A DNA stretch of 64,000 nt from Amoebidium appalachense (GCA_963693365.1 CAVNZM010000002.1:11160001-11224000), one strand, 5' to 3'; counted from the first letter of the stretch, positions 12,562 to 26,740 are shown. Program-made: numbers and translations. The notes: generated by a model from the sequence alone, not told the origin.

Positions 12562-13352
12562 AATGCGCTTTTGTAAATTTGGTGCGAAAAGCTTGTGGGG
12601 GACGGGGAGGGGAGAAATAGAGAAAGTGAGCCATTGAATCAAATCATCATCAGGCTCTATGCCATGTTTCCAACTTATTTGACACGAGAGTACACTGATT
12701 GAACTGGGAATCACTGGATTGGGTACGTGGCTGTGGGGCCCTGACTGACCAACCAGAGAGAGAGGGGGGAGAGAGGGGAGGGGAGGGGGGGGGGGGGGGG
12801 GGGGGGGGGAAAGGGGGGCAAGGGGGAGGGGGAGGGGGGGGGGGGGGGGAGAGGGAGGGGGAGAGTTGAAAGGGGAGACTAAAGCGAATCCGAATCGGAG
12901 GCGGTACAATGGATAATATCCAATGATTTCAAATACTGTGTGCGTGGGAGGTGGATGGGGGGAGGGGGTGGCTTGGTGCGGATGTGAAAGACGAGGGTGA
13001 GGGTGAGGGCGAGAAGAGAGAGAGAGAGAGAGAGGGAAAGGGGGAGAGGGGAGGGACGGAGAGGGAGAGAAAGAGAGTGAAAGAGAGAGAACAGAGACTG
13101 TGTGTGTGTACGTGTGTGTGTGTTTGGGGGAGGGGAGGGGGGAGTTAGCGGGGGAGGGCTTGCTCACATTGTGGCATCCATCCGTCAATACTTGTCTCAT
13201 AGACGACCACCTCATCCACCGGCTTTGCTACTCTCGAGTTGACCTTCCACACCTCGTTGGGGGGTGTACCGCCAACATTGTACACGATCATGTCGTTGGG
13301 CCCCTTGGTGCGGATATAGTTGATGATCTGTGTGTGCGTGTATGCGTGCGTG

Positions 13353-13427
<75 letters not shown>

Positions 13428-14450
13428 AGGTAACAGGAGAGCAACGGAAGGTGAGATTTAGACAATCAGGGACACTGGGGGGGGGGGGGGGGGGGGGGAG
13501 GGAGGTGGGGATGAGCTAGGGGGGAGCGGAGAGAGAGAGGGGGGAGGGGGGGGGGGGGGGGGAGGGATGGGAGCTTGCCTCCCGGAGCTAATATCGATTT
13601 GGAGAGAAGATGCATGCATTGGATGGATTATGAGCTGTCAGGCTACGTTTTTTCGTTCCATCGGTTAGCCGTGCAGTGTGGTTGAATGGTGTGCACTGTG
13701 TTGATGTGAAATGGATGCATGTATTCTTGCCAGCTTGTGCCTATATATGGGCATGTGATGGCTGCATGCATGCATGCACATGGGTTCATGTTCTGTGCCT
13801 GCATGTACACGTACGTGTGCGCACGTGCAAACGGCATGCACGTGCACGTGCACTGTGTATTTTTTCCCATACCTCGACATAGTGGGACACGTGGTCGGCC
13901 CCCCATTGGTTGGTCTGCACCTGCCACAGGTTGGACCCCTCGTCAATGAAGATTCCAGCAAACCCCGGCACCCCCGTGAACACGCGGTACCATTCGTCGA
14001 TGTCGGCCTTGATCAGAGACATCTCCCTGCACGTGGGGATATTTTTAGCACTTTCCTTGTTTGGTATAGGTCTGTATTGCGGTGGGTATGCATGACTGAT
14101 AGTGGTTAAAAAAAGCCATGCACCTTTGGTGTTTACAAACTGTGTTGAATACATATGGGTGGGGTTGGTGGATGTGTTGGGTTGTTGGGAAAGCAGAGGA
14201 AAAGAAAGAACAAGAGAGCAGAGGAATACGAAAAAAGGAAAAGGATAAGGAAACAAAAGGGGCAGGAGAGCGGAGGATAGCAGTGCATGCGGGCGGCTGT
14301 ATGTGAACTGTTACAACATGAGTGTCACATTGGACTTGTGTGCCTGTTTGTCAGCGGGAAAGATATTGGTTCATGGGTGGTTGAGCACGTGTGTGTCAAG
14401 CGTAACGACCTTTTCGTGTGTGTGTGTGTGTGTCTGCACGTGTGGTGGGA

Positions 14451-14489
<39 letters not shown>

Positions 14490-15126
14490 CTGTTATTTCA
14501 CACCTCAGGCCAGTTTGAGTCCAGGAGCCCTCGTTTGCGTTGTAGCTCGTCTTCTTTGTGTAGATGTAGCCAATCACCTTGGCTCCGTGGTTCCCGATGA
14601 ACCGCATGCATGCCTGCACGTGTGTAGGTGTTGTGTGTGTGTGTGCAGGAGTTGGGTAGAGGATGAAGGGGTGGTGGTGGTGCTGGTGGGGGAGGGGTGG
14701 AGGGGAGGGAGGGGGAGGAGGGGGAGGAGGGTGAGGGGGAAGGGGAGGGGGGAGAGGGGGAGGGGGGGTTATTAGAAGGTGGATTACGGGCCAGAGGTGG
14801 GTGGCAATTCTGGTTGCTGGATATCAGTGGGTGGCGGTGTTTGCGGTGATAGTGTTTTTTATAGGGTCTGTGTGTGGGAGGGGGGAGGGGGAGGGGGGAG
14901 GGGGGGGGGGGGGAGGAGGGGGGGTTGCTGGAAAACTTGACGCGAAGATCGGATATTTCCAACGAGCAGCGGAAGCGGGTGTGCCATCTTCATGATTTGC
15001 TAAGATTGGATGACTTTGGGTCGAGCTTGTTTTAGGGCCACGACTAGGGATGGGGGCTCCACGAACGAATTGTTCACATTGCGCGCGTGCACACACACAC
15101 GCACGCACGCACACACACACGCACAT

Positions 15127-15176
<50 letters not shown>

Positions 15177-15327
15177 GCACACACACACACACCTACCCAC
15201 CCACCCACACCTACACACCTACAACGCCACCCACACACAGACCCAGATCCCCCCCGCCCCCTCCCCCCCCCCCCCCCCCCCCCCACACACACACACCACC
15301 ACCACCACCACCACCACCACACACCCA

Positions 15328-15425
<98 letters not shown>

Positions 15426-16944
15426 AGAAAAAAAAAAAACCCTCACCCACCTGCAGCTGCTTCTGTGCATATGCCGAGTTAGCCTTGCTGGATGCAAAGG
15501 GCCCATTGTTAATATTGACTATCACCAGGTTTGCCCCACAGCCCTTGGCCAGTCTCTTCCACTGTGCGCCTGTGCACGTGTTTCCTGACCCATCCGTCTC
15601 GGCACTGAGATAGAAGGGTACGAGCACGGCCGGGCTGTTGGCTGGGGGGGTGGTGGACTTGTACAGACAGCAGTCGTTTGTGTTGACACAGGACTGCGTG
15701 GATGGACCCTGCGGGAAGGAGATTAAGTGTTGAGAGTGGGGGAGGGAGGGGGAGTAAGGGGGAGGGAGGAAGTGGAGGGGGAGGGAGGGGGGAGGGAGGG
15801 GGGAGGGGGGGGAGAGGCAGGGAGAGTGGGGTGGGTGGGTGGGTGGGTGGGTGGGGAGGGGGGAGGGGGGAGGGGGATGTGGATAAAGGTTACGAGTTGT
15901 ATCTAATACCACTCCATTTTTCCTGCTTTTATTAAAGTGCAAATGGAAATGGTCATGGTTGTGTTTGGACAATGAACGGTGGCAGGAAATAGAGTGGGAA
16001 CTTTGCACGAGGGGCCCGAAAAGAATGTGGTGGGGTGGTGATGGCGGGTTGGTGTGTGCATCTATGTGTGGGAGCATGTGTATGTCTTCGTGCATGCGGG
16101 GGAAGCAGAAAGGGGAAAATACCTGGCAAGTAGCACCACCGTTGCTAGGAGGTGGGTTTGTGCACGTGCGTGTGCTTGTCTGTGAGCCACACGTGCCCGT
16201 GCATGTGCCCCATGCCGACCACCCCCCGTTGATTGGGCCCACTGGCTGCACGTTCAACTTGGGCAGGCCAAAGACAAACGTGTCTCGGAGGGAGAAGGGA
16301 TTGAGAACGGTGCTAGATGATGCTTGCTTGAGCCTGGGTGGGTGAAGGGAGGGGTGGGGTGAGTGAGAGGGAGGGGTGTGGGGGGGGGAGGGGTCAGTTG
16401 GGAGTGGGGGGGGGGGGGGGGGGGGGAGGTGCGAGAAAAGGGAGCCACAAGGATGTGGGATGGGAGGTGTGGGGCGGGATTGGGAGCTTGTGTGTGTGTG
16501 TGTGCCCACCTGCTTGTCTTTTTCCTGTGTGTGCATCTGCACATGTTTCTGTGCAGAAGACGGTAGGAGCAGGGGGTGGAAAGGGACACGGGAGAAGGAG
16601 AGGGGCAAAGTGTGGCCACTCACGTGCATTTTGTGCCATCCCAGGTGAAAGCATTGCAGCTCGGTGTTGTGAGGCACAATGACTTGCATGCCTCCACCCG
16701 ACTGGCTGTTGCCGTGGTGATGGCGTTGCCTGGGGCAGCGGCATTGACATAGCGCCGCCACCCAGCTGCACGTGGGGTGGTTGCCAAATTAGGGAGGTGG
16801 GAGCCAAATTAGGAAGGTGGGAGCAGTGCACATGTGCAAGGGTGTTGGGGGTGTGTATGGGCCACGGAGCTTTTGGTGTGGGTAGAGGGGCTTGAGCCTT
16901 ACAAAAACATTCTGATGCAAACTCCCCCCCCCCCCCCCCCCCCC

Positions 16945-16980
<36 letters not shown>

Positions 16981-17376
16981 TCCATCATTCCCCGGCCGAC
17001 GAACTAGACCACAACAAACCAGTAACAATATATCACTTGTATGAGTTGGCTCATGGCTTCACCTTTTCTCCCGGCATAAAATGATGCCTGTGAACAAATT
17101 ATGCACCCATTCTCACCCTCCACACGAGAAGATTTACATACAAGGGCACATAGGAGCAAACAGGCACATACACATCAACGTCTTCACGTGAGCACCCACC
17201 TGTCCTGTGGTCTACGCACCCCACACACGTGCACTGTGTCCCGCACATTCCATTGGCTGAGCAGCACGGGGCAGCGCTGTCGGGGTTGCATTCCCCAGGA
17301 CCCCCGGCCCAGGCCTCGTTGAATCGTCCACACTTGCCGTCAGCACGCCACCCTGTATGTGTGTGTGTGTGTGTGT

Positions 17377-17439
<63 letters not shown>

Positions 17440-17982
17440 ATTGTGCATTGTGCATGCATGAGTACGGATTTGCCTGTATGCAAGTCGGGTGTGTGTGTTG
17501 TGTTTGGTTCGAGGTGGAATACCACGATTATGCACTATGCCCCCATCCATTTGCAACAAGCCAGATATCATCCATTTCTCTTCTGGACCAATCAGACATC
17601 ACCAGTTTTGTCTGTGCCATGTTCCAACTTTCGTCTTGCTTCAATCCCGGCAGCCTGAAGATTCAGATATCCCCTTGCGGCTCTTTCCCCCCCTCCCCCC
17701 TCCCCTCCCCCCTCCCCCCTCCCCCCCTCTCCACCATCTCCCCCCGAGCCCCCCACATATGGCAACCAAAAAAAGAAACATTGTGTACATGCTTCAAACA
17801 TTAAAAGCTTGTCTTCCAATCACCCACCCTCCTCCTTCATAGTGTTTTTCTATTACAAACTCCGTAACGTCATTCCCCTTCTTCCCCGTCCCCCAGCAAA
17901 AAACCAACAAAACTAACATCGGCCATCAATCCCCCCAATCTTCCCACACCCACAAAAACCGGCAAGAAACACACATGCACAT

Positions 17983-18025
<43 letters not shown>

Positions 18026-19668
18026 TACGTACGTATCCTGAAGTCCCACGTGTTTGCGCCCGTACAGTGTGCAGCCGTGTTGCCGCATGCCCCCCCAGCA
18101 GAGCAGCATGGCCTGGTCAGGTCGTCGGGGTTGCACTTTGCCCAGCTGCCACTGGGTGCCACTAGATTGGTGCCACACCGCCCATCATTGCGCCAAACTG
18201 AACAAGTGTGTGCACTTGGGTTAGACATTGTGTGGTAGTGTGTGTTCTCTGTGAAAGTGTTTGCTTCTGATATGCACATGTTTTTTGGTTCGGGTTGGTG
18301 AGAAGGCGACGGTGATGGTGGTAGTGAAAGGAATGATGAATTGACCGACATGCAACAACGGTGTAAATATTGGGCAGAGATCTAAGGTCACATGGGTGAT
18401 AGTGACGGTAACGACCATATTGGGTGGTGGTGTGGTAGAATGGGGTAGGCAACTGAGGGGGGACGGGGGGGTGGGGGGGGGGGGAGGTAGGTGTTTGAGG
18501 GGAAAGAGGGGGGAGGGGGGAGGGAAGGGTGGCGAAGCATACATTGTCTGTAGTCGACACATGTAGCACATGTGCAGTATTGGGGCTCATCCGGTGCGCA
18601 GAACCCAAACGAGTTGCAGCACGGTACAGGCCCCTCATTGTCGCATGCTGCCGGCCCACCAAACGGCCCAGGATAGGAAGGGCCACAGCGCCCATCGGGA
18701 CGGAAATTGCCGAATTTGGTAGAGTTGAATCCAACTGGGAAGGGAAGGGGGGTGAAGTGGGAGGGGGGGGGGGGGGTTGGTGTCAACAAGTAGACATGGA
18801 ACTGTAGTTTCTACTCGTAATGAAGTGGTGGGAGAGCATTTCTACTATTCTTGCAGCATGCTTGATACCTTATGGTGTGTAAATGTGTATGGGCAGACTC
18901 TGTATCATGCATGAGGATGGCTTCCAGGTGTGTCTGTACAAAACTTGTTCCACGGTGTGTGTGTGGAAGCAGAAGGGCAGTATCACAATGGGGTGTACAG
19001 TAGTTTAGTGGCCTGAGCTGTGGGCCCTACTTGTAAGTTAAACTTTATGCACACATGCGTATAGCGGCGGTGAGCTTGTCCTCGCTACGTGCATGCGCAT
19101 TGCACTGTAGCTGTGGACGCTTGCCGTGTATTTATGACATTTACCCTGCATAAACGTGTGTGTGGTTTTACGGGGTGTGTGTATGCTGTGTGTTTGTTGC
19201 CATGTGATGAGGCGGCATGCACCTGTATTCACGTGTCAATGACAAGAAAACAATTTGAGAACCACTTGGATTGATGATTACTACTTTTTCACCTTTACAC
19301 TAATTGCGAATGATCCCTCCGATATGCCGTTGTGTGTTCTATAAAGTTTCTCCATCAAAGGTATCATGATATTCCCGTGTGGAGGTTGCAATGGCAGATT
19401 CGTGTTCATGTGCCTTGCAGATCATGTGTGTGGTCTGCCGTGCCAATTTGTATGTGTCTGCTCACTATTATGCCTGTGTTCACGTGTAAATGAGTTTGGT
19501 GCGAGTGTGCAGGAGGTATTTGCGGCAATGTGCGCCATTGCAATGTAAATACACTACAAAGTTGCACAACACATGGTCAGGGCACCTACTGATGTCGAAG
19601 GCAGCCACCAGCCTGCTTGCTGCAAGAGCACAGCACACGGCCGTGTGCAGACGTGTCCTCGACCCCAT
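11159..19668 (-). CDS. Secreted CBM18x3-PAN-TSP1-spherulin-4/GH135-like glycosidase
   Basis: Thirteen phase-matched exons: 19668-19590, 18734-18543, 18197-18033, 17352-17200, 16765-16624, 16333-16123, 15708-15451, 14613-14504, 14026-13873, 13327-13168, 12470-12406, 11971-11889 and 11315-11159 (TGA); 642 residues. Residues 1-24 look like a signal peptide. Three cysteine-rich CBM18-like modules (about 40-88, 92-141, 147-193; pattern DGRCG...CCs..G.CG) suggest chitin or GlcNAc binding. A PAN/apple-like module follows (about 200-270, EACKSLC...CNAFTW), then a TSP1 repeat (about 280-314, [14 protein letters not shown]). Residues 335-642 resemble spherulin-4, the family of fungal Sph3 (GH135, a galactosaminogalactan hydrolase); the adjacent acids in IFIDEG (D465, E466) and the glutamate in VVVYETS (E532) match its known acidic active-site pattern. 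Exon 1 is the least certain, chosen because its GTAGGT donor gives the required phase and a signal peptide. Substrate is inferred. Confidence 0.85.
13328..13425. repeat. (GT)n microsatellite directly at a splice acceptor
   Basis: An almost pure (GT)n tract with a few GC-interrupted units begins at the base next to the exon starting at 13327. Read on the coding (minus) strand it is (CA)n ending in CACACAG, so the repeat itself forms the 3' splice site. Confidence 0.9.
15083..15433. repeat. (CA)n, (CCA)n and poly-C intron array
   Basis: The intron between the glycosidase exons ending at 15451 and starting at 14613 holds (CA)n at 15083-15195, a poly-C run near 15259-15284, (CCA)n near 15297-15320, (CA)n at 15334-15382 and then roughly 40 C. 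On the coding strand this reads as GT and G repeats close to the donor side. Confidence 0.9.
16923..16978. repeat. Long poly-C tract in intron
   Basis: About 55 bases of C with a single T, in the glycosidase intron between the exons ending at 17200 and starting at 16765. On the transcribed sense strand this is poly-G. Confidence 0.9.
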
Positions 19669-21423
19669 GCTCGCTGTGTGTGCCTGTGTGTCCCTATGCT
19701 ACGCTATGCACAGAAGTGCTTTGAATTGTTTGTCGAAGAAAGTTTAAACAAAATGAATCACCGTGTAGGACAGTGAAACTAGGCACCCGTGTCCCTGCCC
19801 CTTGTTCAACGTCTGTTCAATCAATGTTCATACACAAGGGCAATTTGAAGCCCTTTCCCGCATATCTTGCATGTGTGTTGTTGGTGTATGGTGTTAAGGG
19901 TTTCTAGCTACCTTGCTTTCAAACCTAGCATTGTGCATCACAGAGAGACATGTACATAGACAAATGCGCACGTATTCGCATGCGATGTGTGTACATGTGC
20001 TGCCTGTGGACCAGCTGGCACTGTTTACATTTATTTACATGTGTCCGTTTATGTGATGCATGATGATTGGCGGAGATTCTTTGGCGCCAAAGAGCGCGGT
20101 AAATTCAGCGACCTACCATGATCATAGGTCTAGCGAAGTGACCATACAAACACTTTATTCAAAAAGACAACGGGGACCGCCCTACAAGCGAAACCTAATA
20201 ACAATCATGTTTTTATATAATATGAAAGCAAAATGTTCGACTAATCTGCCACTTTATCTAATCGGTTTGTTCAAGTGTGTGTTAAAATCACTTCTTATCA
20301 GGTCCACCTTTTTACCCTGTCAAGCGGATGTCATCTCTACCAATCACAGTTTTGCTCAAAAGAATGGAATGCCCTTTCTTCCCCGCAGACATGCGCATCC
20401 CGGATGGAGCTACTGGTTTGTGCCCACTTTACACAAGATAAGGGCACAAATAAAGCGGGATGAAAGAAGCAAATTTACTGCAAGTAAGTGAACGTTACCA
20501 GGAGACAACTTGGCTCTTTGAATCGGCGATGGTTCGAAAACTCCTGCTTGAACAGGCTGCGTCACCAATTGCATTCCATTCTCTCCATGTTTGTACGTTT
20601 TTACAGGGGTTGCCTGGGTTTGGCGCTCTTAATTGTATTTAGTCAAATTCCGAGCATTTCGACACCCTTCAGGGTCGTATTCACTAATTGGATGCCCCTT
20701 TTTAATCGTGTTGCGGGGTTTCCTAAATCGTATTTTGGGCCAATATGATTCGTAAGGCAAACCCTGCAAAACGTTTTACTGAAAGCAGCCAATAAGATTG
20801 CGTTACAGATCAGTATTCGCATACCACCACCAAAGCATCGCCAGGCGATGCAACGGCTGTGACAGTGTGACCTCACTGACCGCTGCCTGGCCGCGGTCGG
20901 CGACAGAGAAGAGTTATTGGCCTATCTGGGGCCGTCCCCATATGCATACTGCAACTTACAGTAACATTGCCAAGCTGAAGTCAGCAGGTGCTGTACATAG
21001 CTGCACACGTGGCATGACACGGTGGCACGTACATTCGAAAGTAGACCGTACTGCAGCAATGTATCGTATATATATATACTAGAAAGTTCATGGGGCACGC
21101 CTGCGGGCCTGAAGATTTTGAAACAACACCGGAAAACTGGTACCATGCACACACAACCAGATGCACATGTACAGAGAATGCATTAGGTATATCAGCACAA
21201 TGATGCATATCATACTGCGCACACAGACATAAACACTACATGTACACACATTCACGACCAGACACATATATGAGATACACACTCTACGTATACATGACAC
21301 ACCCACACCCACACACCCTTATGCACACACAAATACACGCACATGTACACACACCAATACACAAGCGCACATGCATGTACATACACACACCACACACAAA
21401 CACACATACACACATGTACACAC

Positions 21424-21460
<37 letters not shown>

Positions 21461-21500
21461 CACACAAACACGCACACACACACACAAACACCTGACACGC

Positions 21501-21547
<47 letters not shown>

Positions 21548-22776
21548 CATGTGTACACGCACGCACACACACACACACACACAGTGACTCAAACTGTCAT
21601 AACAATCATATGCATATTCTTGACCCAGACTGTCAGAGCCGGAAAGTGTATTCAATGGCATGATATCGATACGGTACTGCCTTGGATGTGTGAGTTCGCA
21701 AACATCTGTGTGTACCTGACCAAGAAAACAAAACTTGCTATGCCCCAGTCAGCGGCTGCAGCTGCGCATGCGCATGCCCTGCAGCTGCCTGGCACAGGCT
21801 GCAGCGCCGGCGCCACCATGTTGAACGGTACAGGAACGTTTTTTCGGAAAATCGGACCCTGACGGACCGAAGTGTGTCTGCGGGCTGCAACATCTGAGCC
21901 AATAATAGTGTAAAACATAATCTTTCAGGCTGTAAAAGATGCAGGATCGCTAATGTGCGTGGTGTGCTGTGTTGTGCACATAAGACTTCGTTGTCACTGT
22001 TGAGCGACCGCCGACCTGTCACGTGTCGGTCGATTTGATTGGTTTACCTAAAATTGCAGCGCGCCATTCAACCTAGCCACCGGTCCTCATGAGTTTCGCG
22101 TCAGGCAGCTCAGGCGCTGCAGCAAGTTGCAACCCAGCCTATGCATTTGATGCACTGCCAACCGCACGCAACATAGTGCACAAAGGGCACGTGTTGCATG
22201 TCAAATATATGCCGTTTCTGGTACACGTGTTCCCTTATAAATAAATTTTCTTCGGCGCATGGCGGCATGGGCCACTTGGCGCGTGCGTAGATCTAGCCCG
22301 AAACTTCGAATCTGTGCCCCAAGTTGCTCAGCCAATAGATAGGCCCCTTGCATGCCATTCTAGATCTGTATTTGTTCAATTGCAAGCATTTTCCGATCTG
22401 GTGGCACACTCTCGGTAGAATCACCCTAAACGGTAATGTATATGCGCCATATAGGCGGATCCCCCCTGACCACGTAGTATCCCATACATCTGATCGACCA
22501 AAAATATGTATGTGTGTACACCTGCCGGCTTTCTGTTTGCGTCTCTGTTATTCGCCGTAATCAGCCATAATTACACCAAGTTAGCGGAGCTTTTTAACAC
22601 ATAATGTTACATTTAACCAACATAAAGCTTTAAGCCTCCTCATGCGATTACCAAACTATATCCCCCCGGGCCCCACGCACACATCATGCATATGTAGCTA
22701 ACGTATATGTATACTATGGCCTACAATAGAGGTCAGCCACGGCTCAAGAAATTGTTCCAAGTCCTTTTTTAATCAT
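19669..22776. other. Intergenic spacer without supported genes
   Basis: About 3.1 kb of mixed composition upstream of the glycosidase gene. A (CA)n-rich block lies at 21240-21585. ORFs are short and none resembles a known protein. The promoter of the glycosidase gene should lie just above 19668, but I see no clear TATA box. Confidence 0.6.
21240..21585. repeat. Interrupted (CA)n microsatellite block
   Basis: CA dinucleotide runs with frequent CATG, ACGC and other interruptions. Translations of this block give only Thr/His or Cys/Val repeats and are not genes. Confidence 0.9.
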
Positions 22777-23335
22777 TGAATAGCCTGTGTTTGCAGCCGG
22801 CCTGCCACGTACGCGTGCGAGCGCAAGACGGGCACCCGCCATCCTCACGGTCAGGCCAATGTTCTCGTGATGCCGGTGGTGCCGAAGGGAGCCATATGCA
22901 TGTAGCGGAGGCCAGTCCTCTGGCCATCCACAGCAACAGTGATGTGGGCAAGGGGCAGCACCTGGGTGAAGGTGGCCCCATTCTCCTGCCACTCCCGGGG
23001 GGCAAACACAACAGACTGGCCGGCAGCAACAACAGACACCTGGCGCTCAGACCTCTTGCCATCGGTCGAGCTGTAGACGGCTACAAGACGGATGGTGTTG
23101 CCGGAGCGGTTGAAGATGACGTATGTTGGGGGGCGGCAAGCGCCATTGGCACCGACGCAGGGGGTGATGGGCTTGGGCTCGGGGGCGGTTAACTGGGACA
23201 GGGGTAGGGGCAGGGACACCCTTGATCTCGAGCTTGTAGTCCACAGTAACGCCAGGCACGCCGGAGAAAGGTGTGGCGACAATCGAGTTGCCGCCACCCA
23301 CGGAGCTAATAACCTGCACGCTGACAATCTCCATC
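22777..23335 (-). pseudogene. Truncated copy (C-terminal part) of the tandem-repeat secreted protein
   Basis: Read on the minus strand, this segment matches the 3' end of the repeat gene at 38893-40447 nearly base for base, from the MEIVSVQV block through the Pro-rich linker and the final domain (NTIRLVAVYSSTDGKRSERQ, VVFAPREWQE). It carries an extra base after the PAPTPVPV linker, a 12-bp in-frame deletion just after PPTYV, a one-base loss after PFGTTGIT, and it has lost the stop codon seen in the other copy. Its 5' edge stops exactly where a long (GT)n tract begins. It is not translatable as one protein. Original role unknown: a secreted, Pro-linker repeat protein, perhaps of the wall. Confidence 0.85.
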
Positions 23336-23553
<218 letters not shown>

Positions 23554-24109
23554 GGGTCTAAAAGCGGTAGGTAACCCTTGCAGTAGGACCTTCGGATCCA
23601 GGCTAGGCTATTAACTGTCATGCGTCACTGTGAACCATTTTCACACCCTGGTTCTTGCGCAACGTCACGAGCCAATCATATTTATCCGATGAATTTGTTC
23701 AGGGTTCGAAGGACGGTGGAGACCATTAACGGAAGTCGAAATCCCGTTTCGGAAAACCTCATCGAAAATCGGAATGCTCCGTACGCGTCGGAGCGGGCCC
23801 ACCAAAAATCGTGATCGTCGCGCATCAGTAAACTAGGGCATGCTTATTTGTGCCTATATTGCATCTAGATGTAATTATAATGCATGCTCAAAAACCCCTG
23901 TGGTTATTAGAGGCCTTCCTGGTGTTGGCAGTTGAAGCTTTGAAGGAATAAAAGGGAAATATGAAGTGCATTAATGCACAATATATATATACATTTTGTC
24001 TACGTATATACGTACGGCCACGTCCTCTCACACATATGTGCGGCAGTGCCAGTGTATATGAGGTATACTATGTGTGCATATGTATCTAATTCCTGTGTGT
24101 GTCACTGTG

Positions 24110-25133
24110 TCCGTGGCCTTGTTTTTTCCCAGTGCACGCATTTTCTTTTATTTGAAGCTCGAAGAACAGTATTTTGGTCGCAATACCACGTACGGAACGG
24201 AGGGGGGTGCCAACCTTATGACGTTTTGCAAGGCTACCATTTGCCAAAACAAAGTAGTGTACAAAGAACACCCGATGCACATACCTCCCATGCAAACGAT
24301 GCAGGATGTTTACTCGGTTGTCTCGGATCACATGTACAAATACGTGCAAGCACTCATTGATAACTTGCAAAACCGATTCCCCTCGGACGAGTGCACTGAG
24401 ATAAGGACGTGTTTGTTCCATCGATGTTCCCCATTATCACAAGCAGTCTCGAAGCATACGGAAACGGCAAGATTAGAGTGCTCGCTGAGTTCTATGGGTC
24501 TGTTAAAACAGTGGGCGGAACGAATTATATACCCCCACTTGCCGCCGAAGATGTGATAGATCAGTGGCCACGCGCAGTTCCAAACAAATTATCTTTGAGC
24601 ACCGGCATCTCCTTGAGGTTAAAGTAGAAAATGTACCTGTTGGATACAGGTCTCTGAACGAGGCATGGGCTGATCTTTGTAAGATAGAAACTTTGCAATC
24701 ATATTGTGCTGCTGTACTTGAGTTGGTTAACATTGTGAGAATAATCCCAATTAGTAATGCAACAAGTGAACGTGGCTTCTCTGGTGTGAATATCATTAAG
24801 ACTTCTCTCACAGCACGTATGACAACACAGACAGTGCACAATCAGCTCATGATAGCCATGAATGGGCCGGATATAGAGGCAGATGTGAAGCACGTGAAAG
24901 CTGAGCTTAAGTTTCAGAAAGAAATGGCTAAGAAATTAGTTAAAGAGGGCAAACTGAAAGGGTTGACTGTAGAAGGGGCCAAGAGCAGCTGGAAAAGGCC
25001 CAGGTGGCCGAGGCAGCAGCCCAAAAGAAGGCTCTGGCAGATTTCCTGGCTTTTGACTGGAACAGGGTGCACAATGTGTATATTGCCAACCCTTCCAAAT
25101 AAATTGGATCTCGGACAACGCACCAGCACCTAG
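24110..25133 (+). pseudogene. Broken hAT-family transposase
   Basis: Three reading frames are needed. Frame one (to about 24415) includes MQDVYSVVSDHMYKYVQALI, frame two (about 24410-24600) includes FYGSVKTVGGTNYIPPLAAE, and frame three (from about 24590) holds the hAT C-terminal dimerisation block with IIPISNATSERGFSGVNIIK and MTTQTVHNQLMIAMNGP. That SNATSERGFS...N.IKT.LR pattern is diagnostic for hAT transposases. The N-terminal zinc finger and the first catalytic acids are not visible, so the copy is truncated as well as frameshifted. Confidence 0.85.
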
Positions 25134-26170
25134 GAACCGTCAAGTAGTGTCCCTTGTTTCTATTTAAAAATTCTGGGGGAGGGGAGGGGAGGGAGGGGGG
25201 GGGGGGGGGGGGGGGGGGGGGAGGGTGAGTTGAGGCAGCAACATGGGAAGCTCAGGCAGAAATCGAATGTCTGGGGGGGGGGGGGGGAGGGAAGAAAATC
25301 ACGTTGGGTGGTTGTGTTTGTGTTTGTGTGTGAGTGAGTATTTTTCATTGCAATTGTGTGTGTGTGTGTGTGGTGGGTATGTATGCACGGTGTGTGTGTT
25401 TGTGTGTATGTGTACAGGTGTGGGTGTGTGTGTTTGTGTCAGCGGTAATCGGTTGTGTATGTGTCTATGTTGTGTGCATGTGTGCACATGTGCACGTGTG
25501 TGTGTGTATGTGTGTGTGTGTTTGTGTGTGTGTGCGTGTCATGACATTGTGTGCATGTGTGTGTGTGTTTTGTGTCAACGGTTATGGTGTGTGTGTACAT
25601 GTATGTATGTACAGCCACGTGCGTATGTATTTGTGTGTGTGTGCAGTGTGGTGTGTATGTATGCAGGGTGTGTGTGTCTGTGTACGTGTGTGTACATGCC
25701 AGTGTGGGTGTGTGTGTTTGTACCAACGGTTTCTTGTGTGTGTGTGTGTGCTTGTGTGTGTGTGTGTACGTGCCACGGGGTGTGTGTGCGTGCGCCGTGT
25801 ACATGGTGTGTGTGTGCAGTGTAAGTGTGTGTGTGTGTGTGTGTGTGTGGGTGTGTGGGTGTGTTTGTGTGTGGGTGTGTGGGTGGGTGCATAGCATGTG
25901 ATTGTACAGGGTGGATGCATGTGCACGTTTGTAATACAGTTATCATGATCTGAGATAGTATGTGCCTGTGCACGTGTACTAGCCTAGGTCACGTGTGGTG
26001 TCACGGCTGTGTGTGTATGTGCATGTGTGTCTTTGAACGGAACACCGTGGTGCACAGTATGTGTATTGCCTGCCATTTAAGACGTGTGCCACTGATCGTG
26101 ATACACGTGGCACCTGCACCTGGTGGCCGTCGACTCTGAGCATCTAGATCCATTCCATGTTTAGGTCTTT

Positions 26171-26208
<38 letters not shown>

Positions 26209-26739
26209 ACTAGTTGGGGGGGGGGGGGGGGAGAGGATCCGTTTAAGAGGAAAGGGGGGGGGGGGGGGGGGGTGAGGGCCGGAGCGGCGGTGGGGGAGAA
26301 GGAGGAGCAGCACTGGTGGAGGGAACGGTGGGCAGCGGAGGAGGGGGGAATGGGGTTCTATTTCTGGGGGGGGGAAGTTTTGAAGTAAAGGCCGGCCTAT
26401 ATTATATACATGCGCAGGCATATGCATTGTATGTTCATGTGGCCATGCATGCATGGCTATGATGCATATGTGGTGTCACGGCTGTGTGTGTGTGAATGTG
26501 TGTGTGTGTGTCTGTGTGTGTGTGTGTGCGCGCGCGCGTAGGTGTGTGCATAAATGTGTTTGGTGTGACAACATGTACATGTGCTAGGCTGGCGCTGTAG
26601 TCAGGGTCTGCCATTGAACATTCTACAGGGACAGGGAGACAGGTAAGTACGTGTGCAGCTTGTGTGGGTGGTGTATGCCCCGTGTATGATGAGACCTGCG
26701 AAGTCATGAGAAGCTTCCCCCCGGGGGCCGGGGGGCGGG

Positions 26740-26740
<1 letters not shown>

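Noticed and set aside
15211-16761. A single 516-codon minus-strand reading frame
   Set aside because: It reads through introns. Parts of it are true exons of the glycosidase (16333-16123, 15708-15451), but the PAN exon is coded in another frame and the rest is poly-G/GT intron.
24086-24421. Minus-strand 111-codon ORF opposite the hAT transposase
   Set aside because: It is the antisense shadow of the transposase coding text.
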